A stretch of DNA of 64,000 nt from Paenibacillus sp. GM2 (GCF_900069005.2 NZ_LN831279.1:1422612-1486611), one strand, 5' to 3'; positions 26,217 to 35,522 are shown, numbered from the stretch's first letter. Notes: a model not told the origin generated them from the letters alone. Program-made: numbers and translations.

Positions 26217-27314
26217 TTAAATAGCATATAAACTTATGCAGCCATAATCGGAATATAGCGCCAGGTAATCTTTCGTAAAGACCAAATTGCAGTTCTTCAC
26301 GACATGCTCGGGCCTGAACTCGAGTATTCGCTGCCAGGACTCTGTATGATAGAGTTCAACTGTTCCAAAGCTGAATAGGGCCAATAAGGGCTTGGAAGGA
26401 TGTACGGCGAAGCTTCGAACATGCTCGGTTTTCCATTCTGATCGCCTGGTTAGAGTATTCATATCATAGCATGCAAGCTCCCATGAGCCGTATTGTTCTT
26501 GAGTAAATAAGTAGCGGTCATCGGCTGAAAAGTCCATAGCTGCAGTCATAGCACTGATATCTTTGGCAATCGAATGCGTAGAGCTTGTCTCCATATCGCA
26601 AATGATAATTTCATCAGGATGGGTACAGTAGGCCATTAAGCGTCCATTTCCCGATAAGGCGGCGCATAGCTGAGGGCTGTGACCATTAACGATTTCTGGT
26701 GTTGCCTCCCTCTGATAAAGACGTTCCTGTGTCAGCAGGTCTGTCACCACTAAATAAGTTCCATCGTACCAAAGCCCATGGTTTCCGGCTAGGGATAGCG
26801 TGCTATGATGATATGTAAACGAAGTGCAGCTGCGAACGCTCCCATCCGCGGAGATTCCTGAAATCTGATGACTGTCGTTGATCAGAAGCTCTCCCGCCTC
26901 CGGACAATAAAACATATCATAAATCAAATGATTGCCTGCCAACTCCCAAGTGAGCTGTTTTTGCCCCTGCTCATCCAGAAGATAGATTTCTTCCTTTTCA
27001 AATTGGCCGACCACATATCCAGCATAAAACTGGTTGGTGCCGGAGACCGCGGCCAGCGGCATGAATCCGGTGTAACCGGCACCGATATAGAGTTGAAACA
27101 ATGGTGTACCCGGCGCTGCCTTGTCATTCCTATAGATGAAGCCTTTTTTTAGCTTGTTCCACATTTCTTTTTTCGCATATTTTGCCGCTGCTTCGAGGTC
27201 ATCAAACATCTTCTCCCGAGGCTTGCCCCCGTTATTGGACATCACTACACGATTCCCGTCCCAATCGATTTTCCAGGTTTTGTCGCTATTAGAATCTTGA
27301 AATAATCTGCTCAT
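26217..27314 (-). CDS. WGR-like domain plus beta-propeller protein
   Basis: 365 aa. The N-terminal about 55 residues resemble the WGR fold (TWKIDWDGNRVVMS ... FDDLEAAAKYAKKEMWNKLKKGF), although the WGR triplet itself is replaced. Residues from about 75 to the end are repeated beta-rich WD40/propeller-like blades (ISADGSVRSCTSF; ALSGNGRLMAYCTH; DFSADDRYLFTQEQYG). No enzyme motif is visible. WGR domains occur with DUF4132 proteins and in nucleic-acid-end recognition, and here a DUF4132 gene lies 12 kb away in the same accessory block. It is divergent from the RNA-repair genes. Confidence 0.65.
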   Translation of the reverse strand: MSRLFQDSNSDKTWKIDWDGNRVVMSNNGGKPREKMFDDLEAAAKYAKKEMWNKLKKGFIYRNDKAAPGTPLFQLYIGAGYTGFMPLAAVSGTNQFYAGYVVGQFEKEEIYLLDEQGQKQLTWELAGNHLIYDMFYCPEAGELLINDSHQISGISADGSVRSCTSFTYHHSTLSLAGNHGLWYDGTYLVVTDLLTQERLYQREATPEIVNGHSPQLCAALSGNGRLMAYCTHPDEIIICDMETSSTHSIAKDISAMTAAMDFSADDRYLFTQEQYGSWELACYDMNTLTRRSEWKTEHVRSFAVHPSKPLLALFSFGTVELYHTESWQRILEFRPEHVVKNCNLVFTKDYLALYSDYGCISLYAI

Positions 27315-27366
27315 AGATAGCTGATCCCCTTTTCATTATAGATCCGTCAAATTATACCATGAAAGT

Positions 27367-27434
27367 AGGACCAAACAGCCCATAAACAGGAAAATTCAGG
27401 TGAAAAGGCCGAGCCCGATGCGTCGCTGGTCCTG
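27367..27434. repeat. short inverted repeat in the divergent region
   Basis: AGGACCA (27367-27373) and TGGTCCT (27428-27434) enclose 54 nt in the region between the WGR gene and the RNA-repair genes. A weak -10 (TATACT) for the rightward operon lies near 27,459. It is possibly an operator. Confidence 0.3.
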
Positions 27435-27490
27435 TGTGCTTCTCAAAATGCTTCCTTTATACTGAAATAAGACTGCCGGAAAGGAGGGGA

Positions 27491-27584
27491 AGTTGGGTGC
27501 AGACAAGGCAAAGATAGCTACCTTGCGGGAGTTTAAGGCTCAGCAACCTGATGTAATGCCACATCCACGCAACGTCCACCCGCT
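27491..27584 (+). ncRNA. possible structured leader or small RNA before the RNA-repair genes
   Basis: An 11-bp closing helix can form between 27491-27504 (AGT.GGGTG..GAC) and 27574-27584 (GTC CACCC GCT) with small bulges. Inside it, AAGG/CCTT (27505-27524), GAG/CTC (27529-27541) and GATGT/ACATC with a hexaloop (27550-27565) can form, with GCG/CGC (525-527/568-570) closing the inner branches. It lies in a 170-nt leader of a polynucleotide kinase and RNA ligase pair. It matches no riboswitch class I know. Folding was done by eye; covariation is not tested. Confidence 0.35.
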
Positions 27585-27638
27585 CACCTGCGTATAACAT
27601 GAAGTAGGCAGCGATGTCATGAGAGGAGGTGAAAAGCG

Positions 27639-28598
27639 ATGAGTGTAATTCATATGCTGGTCGGCATTCCGGGCAGCGGGAAAAGCCATTACGCCAAGCA
27701 ATTATGCAAGCGGGAGCAAGCCGTGTTGGTAGCAACCGATTCCATTCGGGAAAGATTGTTCGGCAGCGAGTCGAAGCAGAAAAACACGTATTTGGTTTTT
27801 GAGCAGGCCTTTGCAGAGATAGGAGAGGCGCTTGGGACGGGCAGAAATGTGGTCTTTGATGCTACAAATGTCAGCAGGGATCGGCGGCTCAAGTTTTTAA
27901 AACATTTCAAAGACTTCCCGGTTCAGTGTCACGTATTTGATACTCCTTATGCGATAGCAAAGGAACGAATCGAGGGAAGAAAGCGACGAATCAGTGATAC
28001 GGTGCTTACCAAGTTTGCCAAAAACTTTGAATTCCCTGTTCGAGGCGAAGGGTTTCAAGCTTTACAGCTGGTGCATGCTGCGGCAGAAATCGGTCTCGGT
28101 CGGTCCAGACTAGAGCAGCTGTTGGAGGAGCGGGCGGGGCATGATGAACTGTTTGTTTATTTGGCAAGTTCGCCGCATTTCCGCGTCATGCTGGGATATG
28201 ATCAGGAGAATCCGTATCATTCCAAGACCTTATCCGAGCATACCTATGCTGTCCTGGATTATATCAATGTCTTCTATGAAGGCGACAGCTTGCTGGCGAT
28301 GCAGCTGGCAGCTTTATTCCACGATGCGGGTAAACCGTTTTGCAAAGTATGGAAAGAGATGCGCGGGAACTACTCCTATTTCGGGCACGAGCATGTGTCT
28401 GCCATGATTGCTTGCCATGTGCTGAAGGAACTCGGCTATGAGGAGAATTTTATTCTGCATGTCGTGGATATAGTCAGCTTCCATATGGAGATTTTGCACG
28501 GCGGTGATACCGGTGCGTCTCGAATTTATCATTTACTTGGCGAGGATCGGCTGGCGGAGCTGTATTTTTTTGCTGAGGCGGATTCCTTTGCTAAATGA
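27639..28598 (+). CDS. polynucleotide kinase fused to an HD phosphohydrolase (RNA end healing)
   Basis: 319 aa. The N-terminal P-loop kinase (about 1-150) has Walker A GIPGSGKS at residues 9-16 and the segment FDATNVSRDRR typical of T4 Pnk-like kinases. The C-terminal HD domain (about 185-319) has SEHTYAVLDY, ALFHDAGKP (the HD pair) and GHEHVSAMIA. By comparison with known HD-Pnk proteins, it would phosphorylate 5'-OH ends and remove 2',3'-phosphates from broken RNA. The domain order is kinase then HD, the reverse of the characterised Runella enzyme. The start has GAGAGGAGGTG upstream. It is cotranscribed with the RNA ligase (42-nt gap). Confidence 0.85.
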   Translation: MSVIHMLVGIPGSGKSHYAKQLCKREQAVLVATDSIRERLFGSESKQKNTYLVFEQAFAEIGEALGTGRNVVFDATNVSRDRRLKFLKHFKDFPVQCHVFDTPYAIAKERIEGRKRRISDTVLTKFAKNFEFPVRGEGFQALQLVHAAAEIGLGRSRLEQLLEERAGHDELFVYLASSPHFRVMLGYDQENPYHSKTLSEHTYAVLDYINVFYEGDSLLAMQLAALFHDAGKPFCKVWKEMRGNYSYFGHEHVSAMIACHVLKELGYEENFILHVVDIVSFHMEILHGGDTGASRIYHLLGEDRLAELYFFAEADSFAK

Positions 28599-28639
28599 GG
28601 ATGCCGTAGCATTCTAAATAGAAAAGAGGTGTTTGATCC

Positions 28640-29284
28640 ATGAAAATCAAATATCCAAAAACGATGCACCTGCCATGGTCGCGCGGGTATACCGATGACG
28701 ATAAGATTTTGCGACATACCGATCATTTTGCAGGGCAAGAAGTTGTTATTACCGAAAAAATGGACGGTGAAAATACAACCATGTACCCGGATCTCATTCA
28801 TGCCAGATCGCTGGACAGTAAGGACCATCCGTCCCGGCATTACGTCAAAACGCTGCACGGCGGCATCAAATATTTGATTCCGGAAGGATATCGATTATGC
28901 GGTGAGAATGTGTATGCGAAGCATTCCCTGTACTATTCGGCATTGCCAAGTTATTTCATGCTGTTCTCCGTATGGAATGAGCGCAATATTTGCCTGTCCT
29001 GGGATGAGACGGTGGATTGGGCGGCACGGCTCCATTTATCGACAGTTCCTGTGCTGTATCGGGGAATCTGGAGCGAGGAAGCGGCCAAGGCGTGTTATAC
29101 GACACAGTCTCGCTGCGGCGGAGAGCAGGAAGGATACGTTGTCAGGCTGGCATCCGCCTTTGTGTATGAGGATTTCAAACGGTCCGTAGCCAAATTCGTC
29201 CGTAAAAACCATGTTCAAACCGATGAACATTGGTTAAGCAAACCGATTGAACCGAACCTGCTTGCCGAGATAGCGGCGGAGTAG
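28640..29284 (+). CDS. Rnl2-like RNA ligase
   Basis: 214-aa nucleotidyltransferase-superfamily RNA ligase. Motif I EKMDGENTTMY has Lys40 as the adenylation nucleophile, motif III-like YFMLFSVW lies near residue 113, motif IV is EGYVVRLA, and motif V is VAKFVRKNHV near the end. It would join 3'-OH and 5'-phosphate RNA ends made by the neighbouring kinase-phosphohydrolase. It has only the catalytic core, with no extra C-terminal domain, as in small bacterial Rnl enzymes. A weak hairpin (GGCTT/AAGCC, about 29335-29358) follows, and then an apparent ribosome binding site with ATG TAA at about 29,390. Confidence 0.85.
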   Translation: MKIKYPKTMHLPWSRGYTDDDKILRHTDHFAGQEVVITEKMDGENTTMYPDLIHARSLDSKDHPSRHYVKTLHGGIKYLIPEGYRLCGENVYAKHSLYYSALPSYFMLFSVWNERNICLSWDETVDWAARLHLSTVPVLYRGIWSEEAAKACYTTQSRCGGEQEGYVVRLASAFVYEDFKRSVAKFVRKNHVQTDEHWLSKPIEPNLLAEIAAE

Positions 29285-29420
29285 AAAGAAGGCATACGGA
29301 GTGGCTCCAGGTCAGCGAAGCGGCGACACTAAGTAGGCTTGGAAAATAAGCCTTAATAAACATTTTAGAAAAGAAAGCGGTGTTGATCATGTAATTCCGA
29401 GTAGAAGTACCTTAAACAGA

Positions 29421-30220
29421 AGTTCTAACGAAACTGGATATCGCTATTGAGGCCAAATAGAGAGTGCGAAAGTTTTAACGAAACAGGGTATCGCTATTGC
29501 ACGAAAATGAGAGCGTAGAGCTCGCTTTTACCGTAAATAACGTTCAGCAGTTTCGTTAGACTGGAATTGGGCTTGTAAATGAGGCAATAGCGTTCTGTAG
29601 TTTCGTTAGAAAAACCAGGAAGTTCTAACGAAACTGGATATCGCTATTGAGGCCGAATAGAGAGTGCGAAAGTTTTAACGAAACAGGGTATCGCTATTGC
29701 ACGAAAATGAGGGCGTAAAACTCGCTTTTACCGTAAATAACGTTCAGCAGTTTCATTAGACTGGAATTGGGCTTGTAAATGCGGCAATAGCGTTCTGTAG
29801 TTTCGTTAGAAAAACCAGGAAGTTCTAACGAAACTGGATATCGCTATTGAGGCCGAATAGAGAGTGCGAAAGTTTTAACGAAACAGGGTATCGTTATTGC
29901 ACGAAAATAAGGGCGTAGAGCTCGCTTTTACCGTAAATAACGTTCAGCAGTTTCATTAGACTGGAATTGGGCTTGTAAATGCGGCAATAGCGTTCTGTAG
30001 TTTCGTTAGAAAAACCAGGAAGTTCTAACGAAACTGGATATCGCTATTGAGGCCGAATAGAGAGTGCGAAAGTTTTAACGAAACAGGGTATCGCTATTGC
30101 ACGAAAATGAGGGCGTAAAGCTCGCTTTTATCGAAAATAACGTTCATCAGTTTCGTTAGACTGGAATTGGGCTTGTAAATGCGGCAATAGCGTTCTGTAG
30201 TTTCGTTAGAAAAACCAATG
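29421..30220. repeat. four tandem copies of a 200-bp nested palindrome
   Basis: Units begin at 29421, 29621, 29821 and 30021, each exactly 200 bp and differing at only a few positions. Each unit carries two TAACGAAAC motifs pointing right and two inverted AGTTTCGTTA motifs, so it can fold as a hairpin nested in a hairpin. The paired arms are TCTAACGAAACT, a 6-nt mismatched stretch, then CGCTATTG. Related single copies occur at 44557, 46614, 48141 and 48606. Near-identity and constant length indicate recent amplification. No protein coding was found. Confidence 0.95.
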
Positions 30221-30537
30221 CGTCCGAAAAGGAGGTGGTCATTTGGTGCACAGGAGTTTCGCTTTATCAAACTTTTCCCATTCACCTGTTGGATGCTTCG
30301 TCTGACCGGCTTTTATAAGGAAAGTACCTGTTGGGTGCTTCGTCCGATCGACAGTCATTTTATATGGGAAGTGGAAGTGGAAGTGGCCCGTTGGACATCT
30401 TGTAGCCGTGAATCAGCACTTGGGTGAAGCCGGAATTCTTGTGGCCTGGAAGCCTGAAAATAGCCAAGCAAGCATGCGAAAATTACCGTAAATGATGGAG
30501 GAAGCTCCGCAATTATATATACATAGGAGGCAAAGTG
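30221..30537 (+). other. leader region before the SUFU operon
   Basis: The segment contains a 26-bp direct repeat (CCTGTTGGATGCTTCGTCTG at 30280 and CCTGTTGGGTGCTTCGTCCG at 30328). AAGGAGGTGG is followed by TTG/GTG at 30243/30246 opening a roughly 19-codon frame, a possible but unproven leader peptide. GAAGTGGAAGTGG short repeats and the AGGAGG of the SUFU gene also lie here. No convincing promoter was seen. Confidence 0.35.
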
Positions 30538-31599
30538 ATGAGTGAAGAAGTAAATGCACCCGGCTGGGATGCGATTGATCAGGAAGTAGGCAAAATCTAT
30601 GGGCAGCAGGAACCGAAGCATTATGGGACGCTGGTTCCTTATTCACTTGGAGGCGAGGATCCGCTTGATGGTATTAGCGCCTACAAAAGCGAGACGCCGG
30701 TGCCTCATTGGCATTTTGTTACGTACGGATTCTCGGAACTGTATGAGAAAGAATTGGACAATGCAGAGTATAGCGGCTACGGGTTTGAACTTACGTTCCG
30801 GCTGGTGCGGAATGAAGACGAGGAAGAGCCTCCAGCATGGGCGCTCAATTTGCTGCAAAATATGGGAAGATACGTGTTCGGCAGCGGCAATGTATTCCGC
30901 TCCGGTGATTATTTGGATGCCAATGGCCCGATCTGCCTCGGCGCAGACACGAAGCTCACTGCACTCGCTTTTACACTCGACCCGGAACTGCCGGCGATCG
31001 AGACACCGAACGGCCTATTGGAATTTATTCAAATGGTCGGCATTACAGCCGATGAGCTTGAGGCCATGCAGACTTGGAATACTTTAGGCGTGCTGAAAGC
31101 AGGCTTGGAGCAGATCCCAGGCTATGTTACGGATTTAGCGCGTGATTCTCTTTTAGAGGTTCCGGCGATTGCCGAGGCAGTTGAACAGGGGATGGAGAAG
31201 GAAGGCTCGAATACTGGCTTTTTGTTCGTGGATCAGCTGGGCTGGGAGCCCGGGAAGAAAGGATGGTTCAACAAGCAGCCGGATCATGTGAAGCTTGGAG
31301 CGAAGCAGGCCGGAATCATTGGCAAACTGCTGCGCGGCCGGATATTAAAGCAAAGAAGTCTTACCCTTGTTAGTCAAGAAATCCGCGTTGTATTTGAGCC
31401 CGGAGAAAGCGCAGTGTTTCGTATGGAGGATAAGGAAGTCAGTATCCGTTTGAATCAGAAAGCTGCCGCCGAGCTTAGCCAAAGGCTGATACCTTTGGAA
31501 AGCGAGTTTGTACTGCCTTCCTTGCCAGGGCTGGGGTTCCAAATCGTCAAGACTCATATTAAAGATCAAGAGGGCCATGTCGTCGAGACGATCGGCTAA
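30538..31599 (+). CDS. SUFU-superfamily protein
   Basis: 353 aa. The suppressor-of-fused fold covers about residues 10-190 (GWDAIDQEVGKIYGQQEPKHYG; PVPHWHFVTYGFSELYEK; YGFELTFRLVR). The rest (about 200-353) is a C-terminal SUFU extension (VFEPGESAVFRMEDKEVSIR). Bacterial SUFU proteins are mostly immunity proteins against polymorphic toxins (family knowledge); no toxin is in this window. ATG 30538 has AGGAGG 7 nt upstream. It is the first of six co-directional genes with gaps of about 40-110 bp. Confidence 0.88.
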   Translation: MSEEVNAPGWDAIDQEVGKIYGQQEPKHYGTLVPYSLGGEDPLDGISAYKSETPVPHWHFVTYGFSELYEKELDNAEYSGYGFELTFRLVRNEDEEEPPAWALNLLQNMGRYVFGSGNVFRSGDYLDANGPICLGADTKLTALAFTLDPELPAIETPNGLLEFIQMVGITADELEAMQTWNTLGVLKAGLEQIPGYVTDLARDSLLEVPAIAEAVEQGMEKEGSNTGFLFVDQLGWEPGKKGWFNKQPDHVKLGAKQAGIIGKLLRGRILKQRSLTLVSQEIRVVFEPGESAVFRMEDKEVSIRLNQKAAAELSQRLIPLESEFVLPSLPGLGFQIVKTHIKDQEGHVVETIG

Positions 31600-31664
31600 C
31601 ATAAACAGGGTGAGGCAGAGGATGAAGTTGAACCTATACGTAGGTCTATAAGGGGAGAGTTTGT

Positions 31665-33344
31665 TTGAATCAATATGTCAAAGCTTTTCTTGACGATGTA
31701 TGGAGTCAGATTAACCCGGTCTATGAGCGAGAAAGCAAAAGAATTCAGGAACTGAAAAATCGTAGCCGGCTTCAGGCTGGGGTAAACGATTATTTTAAAG
31801 TTTCATGGAAGAGCGGACAACAAAACGGCGGCGGATATGGAACGATATATATCGATTTATACGAGCCCTTTGATTGGAGCGATAGCTCTTATACGGTGAA
31901 AGCTGGTTCTTATATCGAAGGTTTGATGGAAATGAATGCTGAAGCGCTGTTGGAGGAACTTTATTGCGCATTGCGTGGTCAAGTGGAGGAGGTTTTTCAA
32001 TCCGATCGATACGGCAGCCGATTTTTCGACTACCGACTGGAGCTGATTCTGGAGTTGGAGCCGGAATCTGCCGCCGCCCTGCGCCGCCAAGAGGTGCTAA
32101 TCAATCAGCATAAACTCCAAGCGCTGAAGCAGGAGCTGGCTGTGTTCATCCAATCCAGGGTATTGGCGGAGCTGCCCGTGCGGCCGGACAAAGATGATGA
32201 ATTTTTCTTTGCGCGCCATTTGCTGAATCCGCATTTTTTTGCCCAGAAGTCTGACATTATAGATCCGCTAATTCAACGTCTGAATGATAAGCATCGTACG
32301 AACCGCAGTCGTCTGGAGCAGTGGTGCTATCAATATACATCGGCCTTTAAAGGTTGGGCGGAAGAACAGTTTTTGCAACCGTATTTTGACCGCAGCGGGG
32401 ATTTCGGGCAAGCCTGGCTGATAAAAGAGGGGGCCATGACCAGCCCGCCGAAGGCTGATGTAATGGAGTTTTTCCTCTATGCGGCGCTGCAGATAGGCTA
32501 TAAAGAGCCGGACACTCGCAAGGCATATCTTGAGCTTGCCAAGCAGCTTGGATCGGAACAGGCAGCGAATTATTTGCAGCAGGGCAGCGGGCGGTATGAA
32601 AGCATGCGGCAGGGCAGCTTGTTCCAAGGCAAAGCGAATGATATTTTGCAGACGATCGATCTTCGAATCCTCTCTGAAGAGGAGGCCGCTTACCGCGAAG
32701 CGCTGGATTATGTGATTTCGCTGTTGGAGCAAGGTTTTCCTAAAGGTTATAAGCTTACGTTGCGAAGCAAAGCCAAAAACGTTCTACCGGTCAAAAAGCT
32801 GGTGAAATCGCAGCAGCATCGTTTTTTTGCCAATTGCCTCCTGTATCCAGGCTTGTTTCCGCGTATAGCGGAATATGCAGAAGCTGCTATGGAGGAATTC
32901 GCCTGGTACGGAGATGTCGAGCCTGGCGAGAAGTCGGCAATGCCGGGAACTTATGCGGTATTTGGACTGGGATTGTACAGCGATGCCTATTACCCGCTCG
33001 TGCAGCGGTATATGGAGCTGGTGGATACGGAGCATCAATCGGTTCAGGATGGATATGCGGAGGCTTTTGTGGAAGCACATGGGCTTTCCGTGAAGTTAAT
33101 GCCGGTCTTGATATCCATCCTATTGGGAGGCAATGAGTCGGCAGGGGGGGTCAAAAATATCGTCATCGACAGTCCGGAACTGGCGGTCGCACTGGTGCAT
33201 GAGCTGGCAGCAAAGCAGGACTATCAGCGTGAATACGTGCTTTATCGGATTTTTGGCAGCCGCAGCAAGCTTGCGCAGCGTGTGAGGAAGGAAGCATCGC
33301 CACTCAAGGACGAGCTGGAGGAGCTGCTGGCTTGGATGAGGTAA
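31665..33344 (+). CDS. DUF6138-like protein
   Basis: 559-aa cytosolic protein without signal or membrane segments. The N-terminal pattern (FLDDVWSQINPVYERESKRI; NDYFKVSWKSG) recalls the DUF6138 family of Bacillales, but I rely on memory for that name. Helical repeats dominate residues 200-559. No catalytic motif was seen. The start is TTG 31665 with GGGGAGAG 7 nt upstream. Position in the run of immunity-like genes suggests a related role. Confidence 0.6.
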   Translation: MNQYVKAFLDDVWSQINPVYERESKRIQELKNRSRLQAGVNDYFKVSWKSGQQNGGGYGTIYIDLYEPFDWSDSSYTVKAGSYIEGLMEMNAEALLEELYCALRGQVEEVFQSDRYGSRFFDYRLELILELEPESAAALRRQEVLINQHKLQALKQELAVFIQSRVLAELPVRPDKDDEFFFARHLLNPHFFAQKSDIIDPLIQRLNDKHRTNRSRLEQWCYQYTSAFKGWAEEQFLQPYFDRSGDFGQAWLIKEGAMTSPPKADVMEFFLYAALQIGYKEPDTRKAYLELAKQLGSEQAANYLQQGSGRYESMRQGSLFQGKANDILQTIDLRILSEEEAAYREALDYVISLLEQGFPKGYKLTLRSKAKNVLPVKKLVKSQQHRFFANCLLYPGLFPRIAEYAEAAMEEFAWYGDVEPGEKSAMPGTYAVFGLGLYSDAYYPLVQRYMELVDTEHQSVQDGYAEAFVEAHGLSVKLMPVLISILLGGNESAGGVKNIVIDSPELAVALVHELAAKQDYQREYVLYRIFGSRSKLAQRVRKEASPLKDELEELLAWMR

Positions 33345-33454
33345 GTAAGCTGGAAACGTCCGAACGAAGGAATCTGGAACAAGGCGGAATTAGCTGAACT
33401 GAATTTAGACGAACTTCGTACAGCATGCAAATCAGTCAATCAACGGGAGGAGAT

Positions 33455-34123
33455 ATGGATAATACACCCGCTAGACCTATAACCATCGAAGAACTTATAG
33501 ATACCGCGAATGATTCCTGGGCCGAGCTTAGTGAAATGCTAAAAAACAGCACAAATGCCTGCAGGATTATACCAGCGGAGCTAGATGCGGCTAAGGAGAC
33601 TTTATACGCTTTGCAAGTGAGCACCCGATCCTATTTAGGCAGTGTTGCCTATCGGACCGGAGGGATTTTGTTTGACGAAGGCTGGATCACTCTGCTAGGC
33701 GCAGGCGGAGCGGAAATATGCGGCAGCTTGGCTTCTTGGAATGGACTTCATAAGAATGATCCAGAGTTTGCTCCCTTGGAGGGAATGCTGGTTGTAGCCT
33801 ATGATGCGGCTGGCGGTTTTTTTGCCTTGAATACAGGACGATATGAAGATGCTGGACGCATCTATTATTTTGCACCGGATACGCTGGAATGGGAGTCGAC
33901 CGAGCTGGCTTATTCCGGATTTATGGCTTGGCTGGGCAGCGGAGATTTGGAGCAGTTCTACCAGACCTTCCGCTGGAAAGGCTGGCAGGAGCAAGTCAGG
34001 CAGCTTGAGGCTGATCAGGTGCTGAGTTATTATCCACCGCTATGGTCGGCAGAGGGGGATGGAGAGAGCAGCAGCAAACGTGCGATCCCGGTCAAGGAAG
34101 CATGGCTCGCAGCCGTGAAATAA
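33455..34123 (+). CDS. DUF2625 family protein
   Basis: 222 aa. It shows the DUF2625 pattern throughout: STRSYLGSVAYRTGGILFD (about 60-78), LGAGGAEICGSLASWN, VVAYDAAGGFFALNTG, YYFAPDTLEWE, LEQFYQTFRWKGWQEQV and ISYYPPLW-like near the end. The function is unknown; relatives travel with immunity-protein genes. ATG 33455 is preceded by GGGAGGAG; the Met at 33425 has no ribosome binding site. Confidence 0.88.
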   Translation: MDNTPARPITIEELIDTANDSWAELSEMLKNSTNACRIIPAELDAAKETLYALQVSTRSYLGSVAYRTGGILFDEGWITLLGAGGAEICGSLASWNGLHKNDPEFAPLEGMLVVAYDAAGGFFALNTGRYEDAGRIYYFAPDTLEWESTELAYSGFMAWLGSGDLEQFYQTFRWKGWQEQVRQLEADQVLSYYPPLWSAEGDGESSSKRAIPVKEAWLAAVK

Positions 34124-34166
34124 TGAATTTGCCCAGGTTACCAACCAGGAGGAGGGAGGAGAAGGT

Positions 34167-35462
34167 ATGACAGAAAAGGTTCCCTGCCAAAGCGAAGGCT
34201 GCACGGCAATGATATTGCCAACAACGGCCGCTAAAACGGGAGGATACTGCATGCCCTGCCACCAGGAGCAAGAGCGGAGGAAGCGGGAAGCTTATATTCT
34301 ACAGCATCGTAAGACGGTGAATTTGTATGAAGGGCTAAATGATCCGGTGGAAATTTTGAAAATCATGCACAGCCCCCGGCAATATGATCCGTTGATTAAA
34401 TACACTGCATACCCTCGCAGCAAAGAGCAGGTTTACGCATCGCTATCCCCCGTTGAAGCGCAAAGCATGGCTGTTTATGCCTTGAACTTATTAGGATCAG
34501 GAGATGAAGATACGAGCCGTGATATTTTATCCTCCCTTATGTGCTTCCGTGATGAATCGATTGCCGATGGCTTGCCGCTTCTCTTGGAACATGAGGTATA
34601 CTATCCGGGAATTTTGTATAGAGACGCTGGACCCGAGGTTCGGGACCGGCTCTTCGATCAGGTAGAATGGGATGACGAAAATAGAAATTATATTTTGCTT
34701 GCCTTAGCCTGGATTGGGGACGAGCAGGTCGTTCGCCGCTTTCATGAATGGCGGATGAAGCCTCCGCAGTGGGCAGAGCAATTGCACGTTGTTCCGGAAT
34801 TGTACGCCCGGGAAGCGGGCTGGAAGCTGTCGGATTCTGGGCAACGCCGCGATCTGTTTCAAGGGAGCAGCTATGCTGTTGAGAAAAGGGAAGACCCGCG
34901 TGATCTCTCAGTTCAACAGATGTCCTCCGGATTTTTAAAATATGCCGCTGCCGATTGTCCATGGTGCGGCGGAAAATTAACTAGACTGGTCGATGTGGAC
35001 ACTTCCCATACGGCACTAGCCAAATTGAATCTGCCTTGGGAGAGGCTGCAGGTGGATACCTGTGTGATTTGTGGATGTTATGGCATTATTTATATGGAGC
35101 TGGATGGAGGCGGTATGCCAAGCTGGAGTGCATATAACCGGAAGCCAGCTTACTTGCCTGACATCAAATCGGAAGAATACAGCGGGGAGTATTTGCAGGT
35201 CGGTCCGCAACTGACGTTATCCGACATCCCTCGTTCCTCTTGCTACGCTGCGATATGGGAGTTGGATTCCCATTCCAAATTCGGCGGATATCCGGGTTGG
35301 GTACAAGATGCCGAGTATCCGGATTGTCCCTGCTGCGGCCGGAGCATGCTGTTTATCGGACAGCTGGATTGGTCGGATTTGGAGGATTACGGCGAAGGAA
35401 TTTATTATATGTTTTTTTGTCCCAAGGACCGGATTACGGCGACAACGTATCAGCAAAGCTGA
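34167..35462 (+). CDS. zinc-ribbon protein with DUF1963-like C terminus
   Basis: 431 aa. The N-terminal Cys cluster (CQSEGCTAMILP...GYCMPCHQ, residues 6-34) is a likely zinc finger. The middle is helical, HEAT-like (about 60-230). Two more CxxC pairs follow (CPWCGGKL; DTCVICGC). The C-terminal about 70 residues (SKFGGYPGWVQDAEYPDCPCC, then FIGQLDW) resemble the end of DUF1963/YwqG proteins. No enzyme motif. It is in an operon with DUF2625 (43-nt gap) and the next unknown gene. Confidence 0.6.
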   Translation: MTEKVPCQSEGCTAMILPTTAAKTGGYCMPCHQEQERRKREAYILQHRKTVNLYEGLNDPVEILKIMHSPRQYDPLIKYTAYPRSKEQVYASLSPVEAQSMAVYALNLLGSGDEDTSRDILSSLMCFRDESIADGLPLLLEHEVYYPGILYRDAGPEVRDRLFDQVEWDDENRNYILLALAWIGDEQVVRRFHEWRMKPPQWAEQLHVVPELYAREAGWKLSDSGQRRDLFQGSSYAVEKREDPRDLSVQQMSSGFLKYAAADCPWCGGKLTRLVDVDTSHTALAKLNLPWERLQVDTCVICGCYGIIYMELDGGGMPSWSAYNRKPAYLPDIKSEEYSGEYLQVGPQLTLSDIPRSSCYAAIWELDSHSKFGGYPGWVQDAEYPDCPCCGRSMLFIGQLDWSDLEDYGEGIYYMFFCPKDRITATTYQQS

Positions 35463-35522
35463 ATCGGATCTATATGCGAAATACAGGCGAAACGGTGTGA
35501 AGGAAGGGGATATTTATTATCT

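Noticed and set aside
27491..27584. S-box, T-box or other known riboswitch
   Set aside because: Conserved cores of these classes are not present; only a hand-drawn multibranch fold remains, so it is reported as unassigned.
27457..27735. 92-aa reverse frame over the leader and start of the kinase-HD gene
   Set aside because: No ribosome binding site; it covers the predicted structured leader and the Walker A coding region of the real gene.
29421..30220. CRISPR-like array of 200-bp units
   Set aside because: Repeat units are contiguous and palindromic without unique spacers, and no cas gene is nearby.
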